Below, in pieces: positions 29,105 through 37,856 of a stretch of DNA of 64,000 bases. The position numbers and the translations under genes are program-made. The DNA is from Polyangia bacterium (lineage in GTDB: Bacteria > Myxococcota_A > Polyangia > Nannocystales > Nannocystaceae). The notes under the pieces are model-generated. The model had not been told where the DNA came from. It did not search any database and saw nothing but the letters and a program-made list of their open reading frames with translations. Each line of letters starts with the position of its first letter. Positions within the stretch are counted from its first letter, which is position 1. Location: the NCBI GenBank assembly GCA_030430565.1, contig JAUIKS010000007.1:186001-250000 (forward strand), given 5' to 3'.

Positions 29105-29656
29105 TTAGCGCGACGCGGCGCGCAGCGTGCTCGCGCTGGCGCGGTACAGCGCGACCGCGTCCTGCAGCGAGCCCCGGGCCGCGGCCGCGTCGAAGAAGTC
29201 CTCGACGACGACCCGCTTGCGCTCGAGCGCCTTGTAGTCCTCGAAGAACCGCCGGATCTGGCGCTCGACGTGCTGCGGGAGCTGGCTGAGCTCCTGATAC
29301 TCCGCGAACGCCGGGTCGTCGACGTGCACCGCGATCAGCTTGTCGTCGGCCTCGCCCTCGTCGACCATCCGCATGAGGCCGATCGCGCGCGCGCGCATGA
29401 TCGAGAGCGGCACCACCGGGTTGTCGCCGAGCACGAGCACGTCGAGCGGGTCTTTGTCGTCGCAGTAGGTCTGCGGGATGAAGCCGTAGTTGGCGGGGTA
29501 GACCACCGAGCTGTAGAGGATCCGATCGACGCGCAGCAGCCCCGTCGCCTTGTCGAGCTCGTACTTGACGTTGGCGCCCCGCGGGATCTCGACGACCGCG
29601 TGAAACACCGCCGCGGCCTCGTCGGCGTAGGTTGGGAGGTCGTGCCAGGGGTGCAT
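29105..29656 (-). CDS. ppa: Inorganic pyrophosphatase
   Basis: A 183-residue soluble family I pyrophosphatase. Family hallmarks are the [14 protein letters not shown] segment (about 23-36), [12 protein letters not shown] and the metal-binding [13 protein letters not shown] motif (about 66-78) with its three aspartates. It hydrolyses pyrophosphate in the cytoplasm, pulling biosynthetic reactions forward. It starts 17 bases after the desaturase stop and precedes the NAD-fusion gene on the same strand. Each NAD-forming step catalysed by that fusion would release pyrophosphate, so the pairing makes sense. Confidence 0.95.
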   Translation of the reverse strand: MHPWHDLPTYADEAAAVFHAVVEIPRGANVKYELDKATGLLRVDRILYSSVVYPANYGFIPQTYCDDKDPLDVLVLGDNPVVPLSIMRARAIGLMRMVDEGEADDKLIAVHVDDPAFAEYQELSQLPQHVERQIRRFFEDYKALERKRVVVEDFFDAAAARGSLQDAVALYRASASTLRAASR

Positions 29657-29673
29657 GTCGCGACCCTACACGA

Positions 29674-31017
29674 TCAGCGCCGCGCGGGCAGCCCGAGCTC
29701 GCGCAGGTACGCGAAGGTCGAGCGCCAGGCGGCCGTGAAGCCGGGGAGGTCGTTGTAGGGCAGGCCGAACTCGCGGCAGGTCTCGCGCACGATCGGGCTG
29801 ATCTCGGGGTACAGCGCGGTCGACAGCCCGGGGAACAGATGGTGCTCGATCTGGTGGTTGAGCCCGCCCGAGACGAAGTTGGCGAGCCGCGATCCCGCCG
29901 ACCAGTTCGCGGTCGCCAGCACCTGCTCGATCGACCAGTGCACGCCGCGGGGCGGCACCAGGCCGGGCTGGATGTGGTTGACGATGAAGATGCTCTCCAA
30001 GTAGTAGGCGCCGGTCGCCATCATCACGAAGGTGGACGCGAGCGCCAGCTCCCATCCGCACAGCACCGCCGGCACGAGCACCTGCAGGATCACCCACAGC
30101 GACTTGCCCACGAGCAGGCGCGCCCAGTCGCGCGCGTCGGCGTGGAAGCGCGCGTTGCCGACCCGCCCGCGCAGGTGGTCGACGATGTCGGAGACGACCC
30201 ACTTCAGCAGGCCCACGCTCATGACCACGAAGGTCGTGACGTGCTGCCCGCGGTGCCACCAGCGGCGGCGGATGCCGGGGTGAAAGCGCAGCATTGGGCG
30301 CCCGATCTCGCAGTCGTTGTCGAAGCCCAGCGTGTTGGGGTGCAGGTGGTGCGCGAGCTGGTGCTCGACGCTCCAGACCCGCGATGAGCCGCCGAGCGCG
30401 TCCATGATCAGCCCGACGCGGCGGTTGTCTCGGGCGCGCTTGTGCACCGCCGCGTGGTTGCCGCTGTGCTGAAGAAAGCCGAGCCGCCCGATCAGCAGCC
30501 CGCTCGCGGCCGCGGCCGCGAGCGAGCCCGTGAACGCGCGCAGGCCCCAGCACAGCGCCAGCAGCAGCGCGACGAGCACGAGCTCGATCGCGCTCGCGCG
30601 CGCGCCGTGGTGTCGGTCGAGGCCGCGGCTCGCGAGATGGGCCTCGACGCGCGCGCGCACCGTCGTGAAGAAAGCAGGATCCCCGCGGGGCGCCCGGTCC
30701 TCCGCCCGCAGCGAGCCGACGTGCCGCGCCCGCCTGCGGAGGACCGCGCGGACGCGCCCTGTCGCCGCGCTCGAGTGATAGGACTCGAGCAGCGCGTCCG
30801 CCTGTCGCCCCGCGGCGAGCCGGATGATCGCGCCGCCCGGGTGGTCACGGGCGAACTCGCTGATGTCGTAGACCTCGCCGTCGATCACGGTCCACAGCGA
30901 GCCGCCGCGGCCGTCGTGACGCGCGACCTCTTCCAGCGTCAGCGGCGTCGCGGCGTCGCGCGGGGGTTCACGCGGACGCGCGGGCGCGCGCGCGTCGTCG
31001 GGGCGGGAGGCGGACAT
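29674..31017 (-). CDS. Front-end fatty-acid desaturase with N-terminal cytochrome b5 domain
   Basis: A 447-residue membrane protein. A cytochrome b5 domain occupies about residues 22-95, with the haem motif DHPGG (58-62) and a second His near 81. The desaturase part has the three histidine boxes of front-end enzymes: HSGNH (184-188), HQLAHH (219-224) and QIEHH (389-393), whose leading Gln replaces His as in delta-5 and delta-6 desaturases. Hydrophobic segments flank the boxes. It would introduce a double bond between an existing one and the carboxyl end, a step in polyunsaturated fatty-acid synthesis known in some marine myxobacteria. Regioselectivity cannot be read from sequence. Confidence 0.9.
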   Translation of the reverse strand: MSASRPDDARAPARPREPPRDAATPLTLEEVARHDGRGGSLWTVIDGEVYDISEFARDHPGGAIIRLAAGRQADALLESYHSSAATGRVRAVLRRRARHVGSLRAEDRAPRGDPAFFTTVRARVEAHLASRGLDRHHGARASAIELVLVALLLALCWGLRAFTGSLAAAAASGLLIGRLGFLQHSGNHAAVHKRARDNRRVGLIMDALGGSSRVWSVEHQLAHHLHPNTLGFDNDCEIGRPMLRFHPGIRRRWWHRGQHVTTFVVMSVGLLKWVVSDIVDHLRGRVGNARFHADARDWARLLVGKSLWVILQVLVPAVLCGWELALASTFVMMATGAYYLESIFIVNHIQPGLVPPRGVHWSIEQVLATANWSAGSRLANFVSGGLNHQIEHHLFPGLSTALYPEISPIVRETCREFGLPYNDLPGFTAAWRSTFAYLRELGLPARR

Positions 31018-31046
31018 CGACGGCCGAGTCTACCGCGCTCGACGCT

Positions 31047-31281
31047 CGATCGGCGGACTACGAGGACGGCACCGGCGCGCTGCCGGCCGATATCATCCGC
31101 TCCACCCCCGACGGCGCTGACTACATCAAGATCAACGACCCCGGGTTGTTCGGTCCCTTCGGCCTGCTGGTCACGGGCACGGTGCTCGCCGGCGACGACG
31201 GTGACGAGCGCGGACATCGGGTCGAGGACGAGTGGCGCGACCGGCGAGCAGGCCTTCGTGATCGTGATCTCGGGCGCGTGA
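31047..31281 (+). pseudogene. Possible relic of a small gene
   Basis: Between divergent genes, one plus-strand frame reads naturally through about 31047-31200 (GALPADIIRSTPDGADYIKI, then a Phe-Gly-Pro-Phe-Gly-Leu-Leu-Val-Thr-Gly-Thr-Val strand). It then turns Arg/Asp-rich, while a neighbouring frame continues with ATGEQAFVIVISGA and a stop at about 31281. No convincing start codon is present. A single frameshift would join the parts. It may be a decayed gene or an error; no family is recognised. Confidence 0.3.
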
Positions 31282-31320
31282 GCGTCAGCGAGTGGTTTGG
31301 GCGTCGAGCAGCCCGCGCGC

Positions 31321-32361
31321 CTACGCGGACTCCATCAGCACGCGCAGGACCTCGAGCAGCGCGCCAGGGCGCAGGCTCGTGCCCATGTTCCGCAGCAGGT
31401 AGGGCGTGCACCAGCAACCGGCGCAGTCGGGCAGCGGGAGCGCGCGGACGGCCGCCATGAAGCCGTGGTCGCGCACGTTGGGGAGGCGCTCGGGCGGCAG
31501 GCTGAGCAGGTCGCAGGGCGACAGGGTCCCGTCGCTGCCGATCGAGCAGAACAGCTTGCCCGCGTAGCAGGGGACCTCGCCGGCGTGCGAGGCCCCGCGC
31601 GGGCGGACGAGGGTGTGAAAGCCGGCGCCCGGGCGCCAATGCTCTCGGATGAAGCGCAGCATGCCGAGCGAGCCGAAGACCGGCGCGCCGCCGCGCTTGG
31701 CGTCGATGACCTCGTCCATGAAGCCGCGAAACTCCGCGATCGAGGGCGCGAGCTCGTCCACCTTCGGCGAGGCGTAGCGCAGCGTCATCACGGGCTGAAA
31801 GTTCATGCGGAAGCCCTCGGCCGCGGCCAGCTGCAGGACGTCGCCGACGACCCCCAGGTTCTTGCGCGTGACCGTCAGGGTCGCCATCGCCGAGACGCCG
31901 CGCGCGACCCCGGCGCGCAGGCTCGCGAGCGCCGAGTCAAACGCGCCCTTGCCCCGCAGCGCGTCGTGGGTCGGCTGGAGACCGTCCAGCGAGATGACGA
32001 GGTGCGAGAGCCCGGGGAGGGTCGCGACGCGATCGGCGAAGCCGTGCCCGTTGGTGCACAGCGCGACGCTCATCCCCGCCGACTCGATCGCGGCGCCGAT
32101 CGGCTCGAGGTCGTCGCGCAGGAACGGCTCGCCGCCGACGAGGCTGATCACCCTGACGCCGGCGCGCGCCATCTCGTCGACGAGCGGGCGGATCTCCGCG
32201 AGCGACAGCTCGGGCGGAGGATCGCGCCAGATCGAGCAGTACTTGCAGCGCAGGTTGCAGCGCTGGGTCACCTCGAAGATCACCGACAGCGGCGCCCGCG
32301 CCCCGGTCACGCGCGCGGCGGCGAAGCGGGCCCCGAGGGTGATCAAGCCGGTGATGTTCAT
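31321..32361 (-). CDS. Radical SAM protein with SPASM-like C-terminus
   Basis: A 346-residue protein. The radical SAM cluster motif is CNLRCKYC (Cys35, Cys39, Cys42), followed by the GGEPFLRDDL SAM-binding segment (about 96-105) and a LVISLDGL strand. The C-terminal third holds further cysteines (CYAGKLFC, a following SPCD, and CAGCWC) that fit a SPASM/twitch auxiliary iron-sulfur cluster. Related proteins modify peptides or assist cofactor assembly. No obvious small precursor peptide is adjacent, so its target is unknown. It is upstream of, and divergent from, the possible relic at 31047. Confidence 0.85.
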   Translation of the reverse strand: MNITGLITLGARFAAARVTGARAPLSVIFEVTQRCNLRCKYCSIWRDPPPELSLAEIRPLVDEMARAGVRVISLVGGEPFLRDDLEPIGAAIESAGMSVALCTNGHGFADRVATLPGLSHLVISLDGLQPTHDALRGKGAFDSALASLRAGVARGVSAMATLTVTRKNLGVVGDVLQLAAAEGFRMNFQPVMTLRYASPKVDELAPSIAEFRGFMDEVIDAKRGGAPVFGSLGMLRFIREHWRPGAGFHTLVRPRGASHAGEVPCYAGKLFCSIGSDGTLSPCDLLSLPPERLPNVRDHGFMAAVRALPLPDCAGCWCTPYLLRNMGTSLRPGALLEVLRVLMESA

Positions 32362-32480
32362 GGTCGAGCGCGCGCGCGATCAGCCGTCGCGGCCAGCGCT
32401 CAACCTAGCACATCTCGCCACCCGCCCGGCGCGGGGCGTGGGTGTCCGAAGGGCCATGGCGCCCGCGCGCCCGCGGCGGC

Positions 32481-33794
32481 TCACTTCGCCGAGAGGCAGC
32501 CCGTGATCGAGCAGAGCGCGGCGCCGAGCGCCCAGTTGGCCTCGGTCTCGCCGATCTTCTCGGTCCACTGGATCGTCTCGGCGTCCTTGGCGAAGCCGTG
32601 GGTCTCGAGCAGCACCGAGACCCAGGCCGCCGAGAAGCAGGCGCGCTCGAGGTACGGGGCCGGGGTCCCCTCGTTGGCGGCGGTGATGTCGGCCCACTTG
32701 GTGCCGCAGAAGCCGGTCTTGCCCTTGGGGCCGCCGGCGGCCTCGGCGAGCGCGGCCGGGCTCGCGCCCTCCGCCTTGACCAGCTTGTGCGTGTAGAAGT
32801 AGTTGCCGATGGCGTAGAACGGCATGTCCTTCGGCACCGGCGGCTGCGGCACGCCGAGCTTGTTCTTGGTGTCGCCGGGCACCGCGAGGCCGCACGCCGC
32901 CGCCTCGCACTTCTTGGGCGTGACGACCGGCTTGAGCTTCTTGACGCAGCTCGCGTAGCGGCCCTTGCCCTTGTTCAGGCCCTTGGGGTAGCAGGACTTG
33001 TCGGCGACGTACTGGATCGCCTGGGCCAGGCCGTAGTTGAGGTAGGAGTGGGCGTAGACGCTGTAGCTCTTGCCCGCGAGCGTGAGCGTCGAGGTCGGCG
33101 CGTCGCCGGCGTCAGCTGGCACAAAGGCCACCTGGGCCGAGGCGCCGCCGAGGTCGAGCGCGCCGACGGTCGGCTTCTCGCCGTCGAGGTTGCCGAGCGC
33201 GTAGTTCGTCGTGAGCCACGCGTAGAGCCCCTCCTGCTGCCCGCTGATCGTGCCGGCGAAGCGCAGGTCGAGGCCGGCGCCCGAGATCGCCTCGCCCGCC
33301 GCCTGGTAGATCGCCTTGGTCGCGTCGGCGCCGCCCTGCTCGGCCTCGAGCAGGCGCATCCCCGCGGTGGCCATCAGCGCGGTCGGGGTCTTCGCCTCGC
33401 ACTCATCGGGGAGCGCCTCGAGCACCGAGCCCTCGGCCTTGAGCAGCCCGGCGAGCGACTCGCCGGCCTTCGCGGGCTCGGCCTTGTAGCTCGAGAGGCC
33501 AGGTTCGATCTTCTGGTTCGAGCGCTCGACCAGGCCCGGCAGGCCGCCCTCCTCCGCGGTCTCGATCTCGTAGGTGTAGGCCCGCGTGCCGCTGCTGCCG
33601 GCGTCGATGAGGACGATGTAGTTGCACTTAACCTCCGGCGCGGGCGCGGGCGCCTCGGGCTCCGGCTCGGACTCGCCGCCCGTCGGCGCGGTCGTGGGCT
33701 CCTGTTTCTTCCCGCACGAGCTGAGCGCGAGCGCGAGCGCGAGCGTCGAGAGTGTTGCGAGAGCGGGGGCGGTGCGGCCGGAGCGTCGGATCAT
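32481..33794 (-). CDS. CD39/GDA1-type nucleoside tri/diphosphatase (apyrase) lipoprotein
   Basis: A 437-residue protein with signal peptide and lipobox LSSC (Cys27) and a Pro/Glu-rich spacer. The apyrase conserved regions are all present and in order: DAGSSGTR (64-71), MATAGMRLL (141-149), GQQEGLYAW (185-193, with the catalytic Glu) and LDLGGASAQ (213-221). Such enzymes remove phosphates from extracellular NTPs and NDPs. They are common in eukaryotes and rare in bacteria (Legionella has secreted ones). As a lipoprotein it would act outside the cytoplasmic membrane, perhaps scavenging nucleotides released by lysed prey. The C-terminal half contains several Cys, probably disulfide-bonded. Confidence 0.9.
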   Translation of the reverse strand: MIRRSGRTAPALATLSTLALALALSSCGKKQEPTTAPTGGESEPEPEAPAPAPEVKCNYIVLIDAGSSGTRAYTYEIETAEEGGLPGLVERSNQKIEPGLSSYKAEPAKAGESLAGLLKAEGSVLEALPDECEAKTPTALMATAGMRLLEAEQGGADATKAIYQAAGEAISGAGLDLRFAGTISGQQEGLYAWLTTNYALGNLDGEKPTVGALDLGGASAQVAFVPADAGDAPTSTLTLAGKSYSVYAHSYLNYGLAQAIQYVADKSCYPKGLNKGKGRYASCVKKLKPVVTPKKCEAAACGLAVPGDTKNKLGVPQPPVPKDMPFYAIGNYFYTHKLVKAEGASPAALAEAAGGPKGKTGFCGTKWADITAANEGTPAPYLERACFSAAWVSVLLETHGFAKDAETIQWTEKIGETEANWALGAALCSITGCLSAK

Positions 33795-34114
33795 CGCCGC
33801 TTCGTATCAGGATCACGGCGCGCGGCAAATAAGCAATCGCATCCGTGGCCCCGCGCGACGTTTCACGGCGTTGTGTCACGCGCTCGCGCGTTGTGCGGCA
33901 GATTATCACGTGTTTGGATGGTTGTTTGGCTCGCGCCAGTTACTGGACCGCGCCTAAAAAGTAAGGACCCGCGCGCCCGCTCGTAGCGAGTGTCCTCCGA
34001 GACAGGCGGCGGTTGGTCGGGCGCGGGCGATCTCCAGCCGCCCGCTAGACCGAGAACAAGCGCTCGCCTGTTGTGGATGCTCGAGCGGCCATCGCCGACG
34101 CGCTCGTTTCAGGG
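33795..34114. other. Intergenic region without a recognised gene
   Basis: In 320 bases between two minus-strand genes, no frame looks coding. Short AT-rich patches near 33825 and 33900-33960 could include the promoter of the apyrase gene. Nothing else is seen. Confidence 0.5.
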
Positions 34115-35050
34115 CTAGACGTCGCGGGTCTCGCAGCCTCGCCACGTAGCGAGCAGCTCGCCGGCGATCGGCGCCGCGAGCTGGCCGCCGGCGCCGTCGC
34201 CGACGACGTGGACGAGCACGAGCACGCGCGGCTCCTCTGCGGGCGCGTAGCCCACGAACCACGCGTACATCTCGTCGCCCTCGGCCTCGGCCGTGCCGGT
34301 CTTCCCGGCGACCTTCATGCCGTCGACCGCGGCGGCCTGGGCGGTGCCGCGCGCGACGGCGGCCTCGAGGCCCGGCGTGACGACGGCGCGGAGCGGATCG
34401 TCGTCGGTGAGCATCGTCGCGTAGGCCCGCGCCAGCTCGGGCGGTCGCGCGCGCGCGTCGTGGTGACCGATCGCGGTCGCGACGAGGCGGGCTTGATCAT
34501 CGCCCGCGCTCGTGATCGCGCTCGCCAGCTCCGTGAGCCCGACGCGGGTGAACTCTGCCGCGAGCGCGGGCGCCCCAGCGCGCGCGGCGACCTCGTAGAA
34601 GAACGCGTTGCAGCTGCTCGCCAGCGCGTCGGTGAGGGTCTGCGCGCCGTGCTCGTCGAAGCAGGTCAGCTTCGCGTCGCGGGACCAGGTCCCGTCGCAC
34701 GCCAGCGGCTCGTCCTGCGCGAGCGCCCCCGCGCGGAGGGCCGCGAGCGCGACGAATGGTTTGACCGACGAGGCCGGGGGCGTCGGCGTCGTGAGCTGCG
34801 TGCCTGTCTCGAGGAGCGTGTCGCCGGTCTCGAGATCGAGCATGACGACGGCGCCGGTGCCCCCGACGCGCGCGAGCGCCTGGGACGCTACGTCGGCGTA
34901 GCGCTGCGGGCCGCAGCTCGACGGGGTGGAGTCGGCGGCGTCGGGCGTCCGCGTCGACGCGGGCTGCGGCGCCGTGGCGGGCTGTGGGTCGCCGCCGCGG
35001 TGACAGCCGCAGAGGAGGAGCGAGAGGAGAACGGTCTTGGTCACCCGCAT
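34115..35050 (-). CDS. Penicillin-binding transpeptidase-like lipoprotein
   Basis: A 311-residue protein with a short signal peptide and lipobox LLCGC. The transpeptidase motifs appear in order: SSVK (Ser94 to Lys97), SCN (146-148) and KTG in AGKTGTAEAEG (250-252). No transglycosylase or dimerisation domain precedes it, so this is a small single-domain class. It may act as a D,D-transpeptidase, carboxypeptidase or beta-lactamase-like enzyme in the periplasm, tethered by lipid. A cysteine next to the SxN motif and other cysteines may form disulfides. Confidence 0.85.
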   Translation of the reverse strand: MRVTKTVLLSLLLCGCHRGGDPQPATAPQPASTRTPDAADSTPSSCGPQRYADVASQALARVGGTGAVVMLDLETGDTLLETGTQLTTPTPPASSVKPFVALAALRAGALAQDEPLACDGTWSRDAKLTCFDEHGAQTLTDALASSCNAFFYEVAARAGAPALAAEFTRVGLTELASAITSAGDDQARLVATAIGHHDARARPPELARAYATMLTDDDPLRAVVTPGLEAAVARGTAQAAAVDGMKVAGKTGTAEAEGDEMYAWFVGYAPAEEPRVLVLVHVVGDGAGGQLAAPIAGELLATWRGCETRDV

Positions 35051-35179
35051 GTGTTGGCTCCACGTCTAGCCCGCGCGGAACATTCCCGCCGCGCGAACTC
35101 GCGCGTCACGCGGAGTTCGCGTGGAAATTGCGTTGAGGTTACGACAATGTGACAATGAAGTTACGAGGAGGTGGTCCGC

Positions 35180-35305
35180 ATGTATGTTCATCTAGTCTCT
35201 AAGGAGTCCCTCGAGCTGGCGTCGCTCCGAGCGCGACGCGACGCGACGCTCTCGTGGCTGATGGGCGTCGGCGCCGTCGTCACCTCGCTGCTGCTCGCGC
35301 TGTAG
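35180..35305 (+). CDS. 41-residue single-pass membrane peptide
   Basis: ATG 35180 follows a strong ribosome-binding site AGGAGGTGG about 6 bases upstream. The product has a charged N-terminal half (SKESLELASLRARRDATLS) and a C-terminal hydrophobic helix of about 15 residues (Trp-Leu-Met-Gly-Val-Gly-Ala-Val-Val-Thr then Leu/Ala) ending at TAG 35303-35305. The ribosome-binding site, AT-rich upstream region and helix make it a credible small gene. The function is unknown; small membrane regulators and toxin-like peptides are both possible. Confidence 0.6.
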   Translation: MYVHLVSKESLELASLRARRDATLSWLMGVGAVVTSLLLAL

Positions 35306-35318
35306 CAGCGCGCTCGAG

Positions 35319-35753
35319 TCAGGTGTCCGGGCTGAAGCCGAACTCCGCCATGAGCTCGGCCGCGGTGACCCGAGGGCGCGCGTCGGCGAACTCGTAGCGC
35401 GCGGGCTTGGAGTCGCTGAAGAAGTGCCGATCGAGCTCGAGGCCGGCGGCGTCATCGAGCGAGTCGATCGACGCGCTGAACACGTTCGGGTTGTCGGCCA
35501 GGCGCCAGAACAAGCTCGTGCCGCAGCGCGAGCAGAACCCGCGCTCCGCCCACTGCGAGCTGCGGTACCACTGAAGACCTTCGCTCTTGGTCATCGTCGC
35601 GGGGCGCTGGCAGTGCACACCCATGAACGGGCCGGCGCACCACTGTCGACACATCGCGCAGTGGCAGATGTCGAACTGGGGCTTCCCGAGGCTGATCTCA
35701 AACCGGACCGCCCCGCACAGGCAGCCGCCGCTTCGCTTGGTGTGCGCGTTCAT
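35319..35753 (-). CDS. GFA-family zinc-binding protein
   Basis: A 144-residue protein from ATG 35753. The family pattern is intact: CLCGAVRFE (Cys11, Cys13), CHCAMCRQW (Cys32, Cys35 with Cys30) and FCSRCGTSLFWR (Cys74, Cys77). This is the zinc-binding layout of the GFA family, named after a formaldehyde-activating enzyme that joins glutathione and formaldehyde. Most members have no proven activity. It converges on the small membrane peptide gene with only 13 bases between the stops. Confidence 0.88.
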   Translation of the reverse strand: MNAHTKRSGGCLCGAVRFEISLGKPQFDICHCAMCRQWCAGPFMGVHCQRPATMTKSEGLQWYRSSQWAERGFCSRCGTSLFWRLADNPNVFSASIDSLDDAAGLELDRHFFSDSKPARYEFADARPRVTAAELMAEFGFSPDT

Positions 35754-35810
35754 GCGCGGACTATCGACGCTGGCGCTGCGCGGGGCAACCGCGGCGTATG
35801 ATGACCTTCC

Positions 35811-36224
35811 ATGGCGAGAACGGCGAGCTGGGGCTGCGCGCGGTGCCTCGGGAGCGACGCGGCGGCGGCGTGGCGGTGGCTCGGCGCGCGCGAGTCCCGG
35901 CGCGGGCTGCTTAGCGAGCCGCACTTCAGCCTCAGCCTGACGACCTGCCGGGCCTGCGGGCAGCGCTTCGCGCGGGTCTTCAGCGAGCGGATTGACTGGC
36001 GCGGCGGCGAGGACCCGCAGCGCACGGACTTGATCCCGCTCGGCGCCGAGGAGGCGCGGGCGTTCGAAGAGGACGCCACGCGCTCGGGCGGGCGCGGCGT
36101 CGCGGCCCTGCTCACGCGCGTGACCGGCGACGGTCGCCGCCGGCTCGTGTGGGACTGGCCCTCCGGTCAGGGCGCGCACATCGTGTGGATGACGAGCGCG
36201 TTCCGGATGCCGCGTCATGACTGA
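35811..36224 (+). CDS. Hypothetical protein with two CxxC motifs
   Basis: A 137-residue protein divergent from the GFA gene. CARC (9-12) and CRAC (about 46-49) pairs could bind one zinc. The rest is basic and rich in Arg, Trp and Glu without a recognised domain. Codon use and clean start support a real gene. Confidence 0.6.
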   Translation: MARTASWGCARCLGSDAAAAWRWLGARESRRGLLSEPHFSLSLTTCRACGQRFARVFSERIDWRGGEDPQRTDLIPLGAEEARAFEEDATRSGGRGVAALLTRVTGDGRRRLVWDWPSGQGAHIVWMTSAFRMPRHD

Positions 36225-36382
36225 TCGTCAGCCCGTTCGGATCCCGCGCGCTCGCCGGATGACGTCCTCGCGCGACCCGACCCGCGAATCTGTATCATCA
36301 GACATGAAGTAGCGCGCTGGGCCGACGCGCGCCCTCGATCGCGCGGCGTTGCGTTCTCGCGGCGCGCTGCGTACCCTCGGCT

Positions 36383-37735
36383 GTGCGCTGGACTCACCTC
36401 GGTCACGCGGGCTGGCTGGTCGAGACGGCGGACGTCCGGGTGCTCTTCGACCCCCTGCTGGGCGAGACCTACCACGACGGCGTGTTCGAAGTGTTCCCGC
36501 GCCGTCGCGTCGAGCTCGCGCGCCTGCGCCCGGACGTCGTCGTCGTCACGCATCGCCACCCCGATCACTTCGACCTCGAGAGCCTGGCGACGCTGGCGGG
36601 CCTCGGCACCACGCGGCTGCTGCTGACGGCGGACGAGCTGGTCGCCCGCAGCGCGCGCCGGCTCGGCTTCCCCGAGGTGCAGGTGCTCGGCAACCTCCAG
36701 CACCGAGTCCTCGGCGGCACGAAGCTGCTCGCGACGCCCTCGTTCTGCGATGTCGTCGAGTGGGGGATGATCGTCGCCACCGAGGACGGGACCGTGTGGA
36801 ACCAGGTCGACTCGGTGCTGGACGGACCCGATGAGGTGCGCGGGATCCTCTCGGTCGCGGCCGCGCTGCTCGAGATCCCCGCGCTCGAGCGTCACCCGAC
36901 CCTGACGCTCGCGCGCTGGCAGCCGCTGCTGCAGGTCAACGCGCTCACCGCCGGGGCGATCGGCTTCCCGTACCGCGCCTACGAGGGCGAGCTGCGGCGC
37001 GCGGCGGCCTCGGGCGCGCCGGCGGTGGTGCCCGGCGCCGCCGGCAACCGCTACGTCGGGCCGTTCGGGTGGCAGAACGGGGTCGTCTACCCGGTCCCCG
37101 AGGCCCGCTTTCGCCGGGACTTCGCGCGGCTCTGCCCGGAGGTGACGGTCTACCCCTCGGGGCCTGGGCTCACGCTCGAGCTCTCGCGCGGTCATCATCG
37201 TCGGCTCCCAGACGCCGACTGGATCACGCGGCTGCCCGCGGAGGACGATCGCGTGTTCGCGCCCTTCGTCGTCCCGCCGATCCGCGAGCGCGAGCTGGCC
37301 GCGCGGGGGCCCGGGCACCACCAGATCATCACATGGCTCGAAGACCAGCTCTGCCCGGCGCTCGCGCGCGCCTGGCCGCGCTTCGGCGTCGCGCGGCTGC
37401 GCTTCGCGCTCGAGGTGATCTTCTCCGACGCGCGCGCGGGCTGGACGGTGGAGGTCTCGCGGGAGGGCGCGCGCCTGCACGACGGCGTCGACGAGGACTA
37501 CGACGTGCTCAATCACTTCGCCGCCGGGCCGCTGCTCGCCGTCATCGAGGGGCGCGCGCACTGGGGTCGCGCGCTGCTCGGCGGGCAGATGCGGAGCGTC
37601 GTGCGGGCCTACCAGATCGCGGGCGGCCGCCTGAAGCGGCTGCGCCTCGCCCCGTTCGCGCCGTACTACTGGCTGCCCTACGAGCGCTCGACGGAGCGCT
37701 GGGTCGAGTCGTGGCTCGCGGCGCGCGGCGTGTAG
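36383..37735 (+). CDS. Metallo-beta-lactamase-fold hydrolase
   Basis: A 450-residue protein from GTG 36383. The N-terminal 250 residues show the MBL fold of the UlaG/CMP-NeuAc-hydroxylase-like group: THLGHAGWLVE, the metal motif THRHPDHFD (about 53-61) and later FGWQNG and HHRRLPDADW segments. The C-terminal 190 residues are unassigned and end in a Trp/Arg-rich tail. It is probably a cytoplasmic metal-dependent hydrolase; the substrate is unknown. It follows the hypothetical zinc protein on the same strand. Confidence 0.75.
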   Translation: MRWTHLGHAGWLVETADVRVLFDPLLGETYHDGVFEVFPRRRVELARLRPDVVVVTHRHPDHFDLESLATLAGLGTTRLLLTADELVARSARRLGFPEVQVLGNLQHRVLGGTKLLATPSFCDVVEWGMIVATEDGTVWNQVDSVLDGPDEVRGILSVAAALLEIPALERHPTLTLARWQPLLQVNALTAGAIGFPYRAYEGELRRAAASGAPAVVPGAAGNRYVGPFGWQNGVVYPVPEARFRRDFARLCPEVTVYPSGPGLTLELSRGHHRRLPDADWITRLPAEDDRVFAPFVVPPIRERELAARGPGHHQIITWLEDQLCPALARAWPRFGVARLRFALEVIFSDARAGWTVEVSREGARLHDGVDEDYDVLNHFAAGPLLAVIEGRAHWGRALLGGQMRSVVRAYQIAGGRLKRLRLAPFAPYYWLPYERSTERWVESWLAARGV

Positions 37736-37856
37736 ACGTCGCCGACGCGCCCGCGCGCTGTTGTGCGCGTCGCGGTGCGCAGCGCTCGTCGCGGTGGCTC
37801 CAGTGTGCTGCGCGGCACGTGCACGCTCGCGGCGACGGCTCCAGACTGACGGCATA

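Noticed and set aside
25135..33794. Prophage or genomic island
   Set aside because: No integrase, transposase, phage structural gene or tRNA-flanking repeat was seen, and base composition does not shift noticeably.
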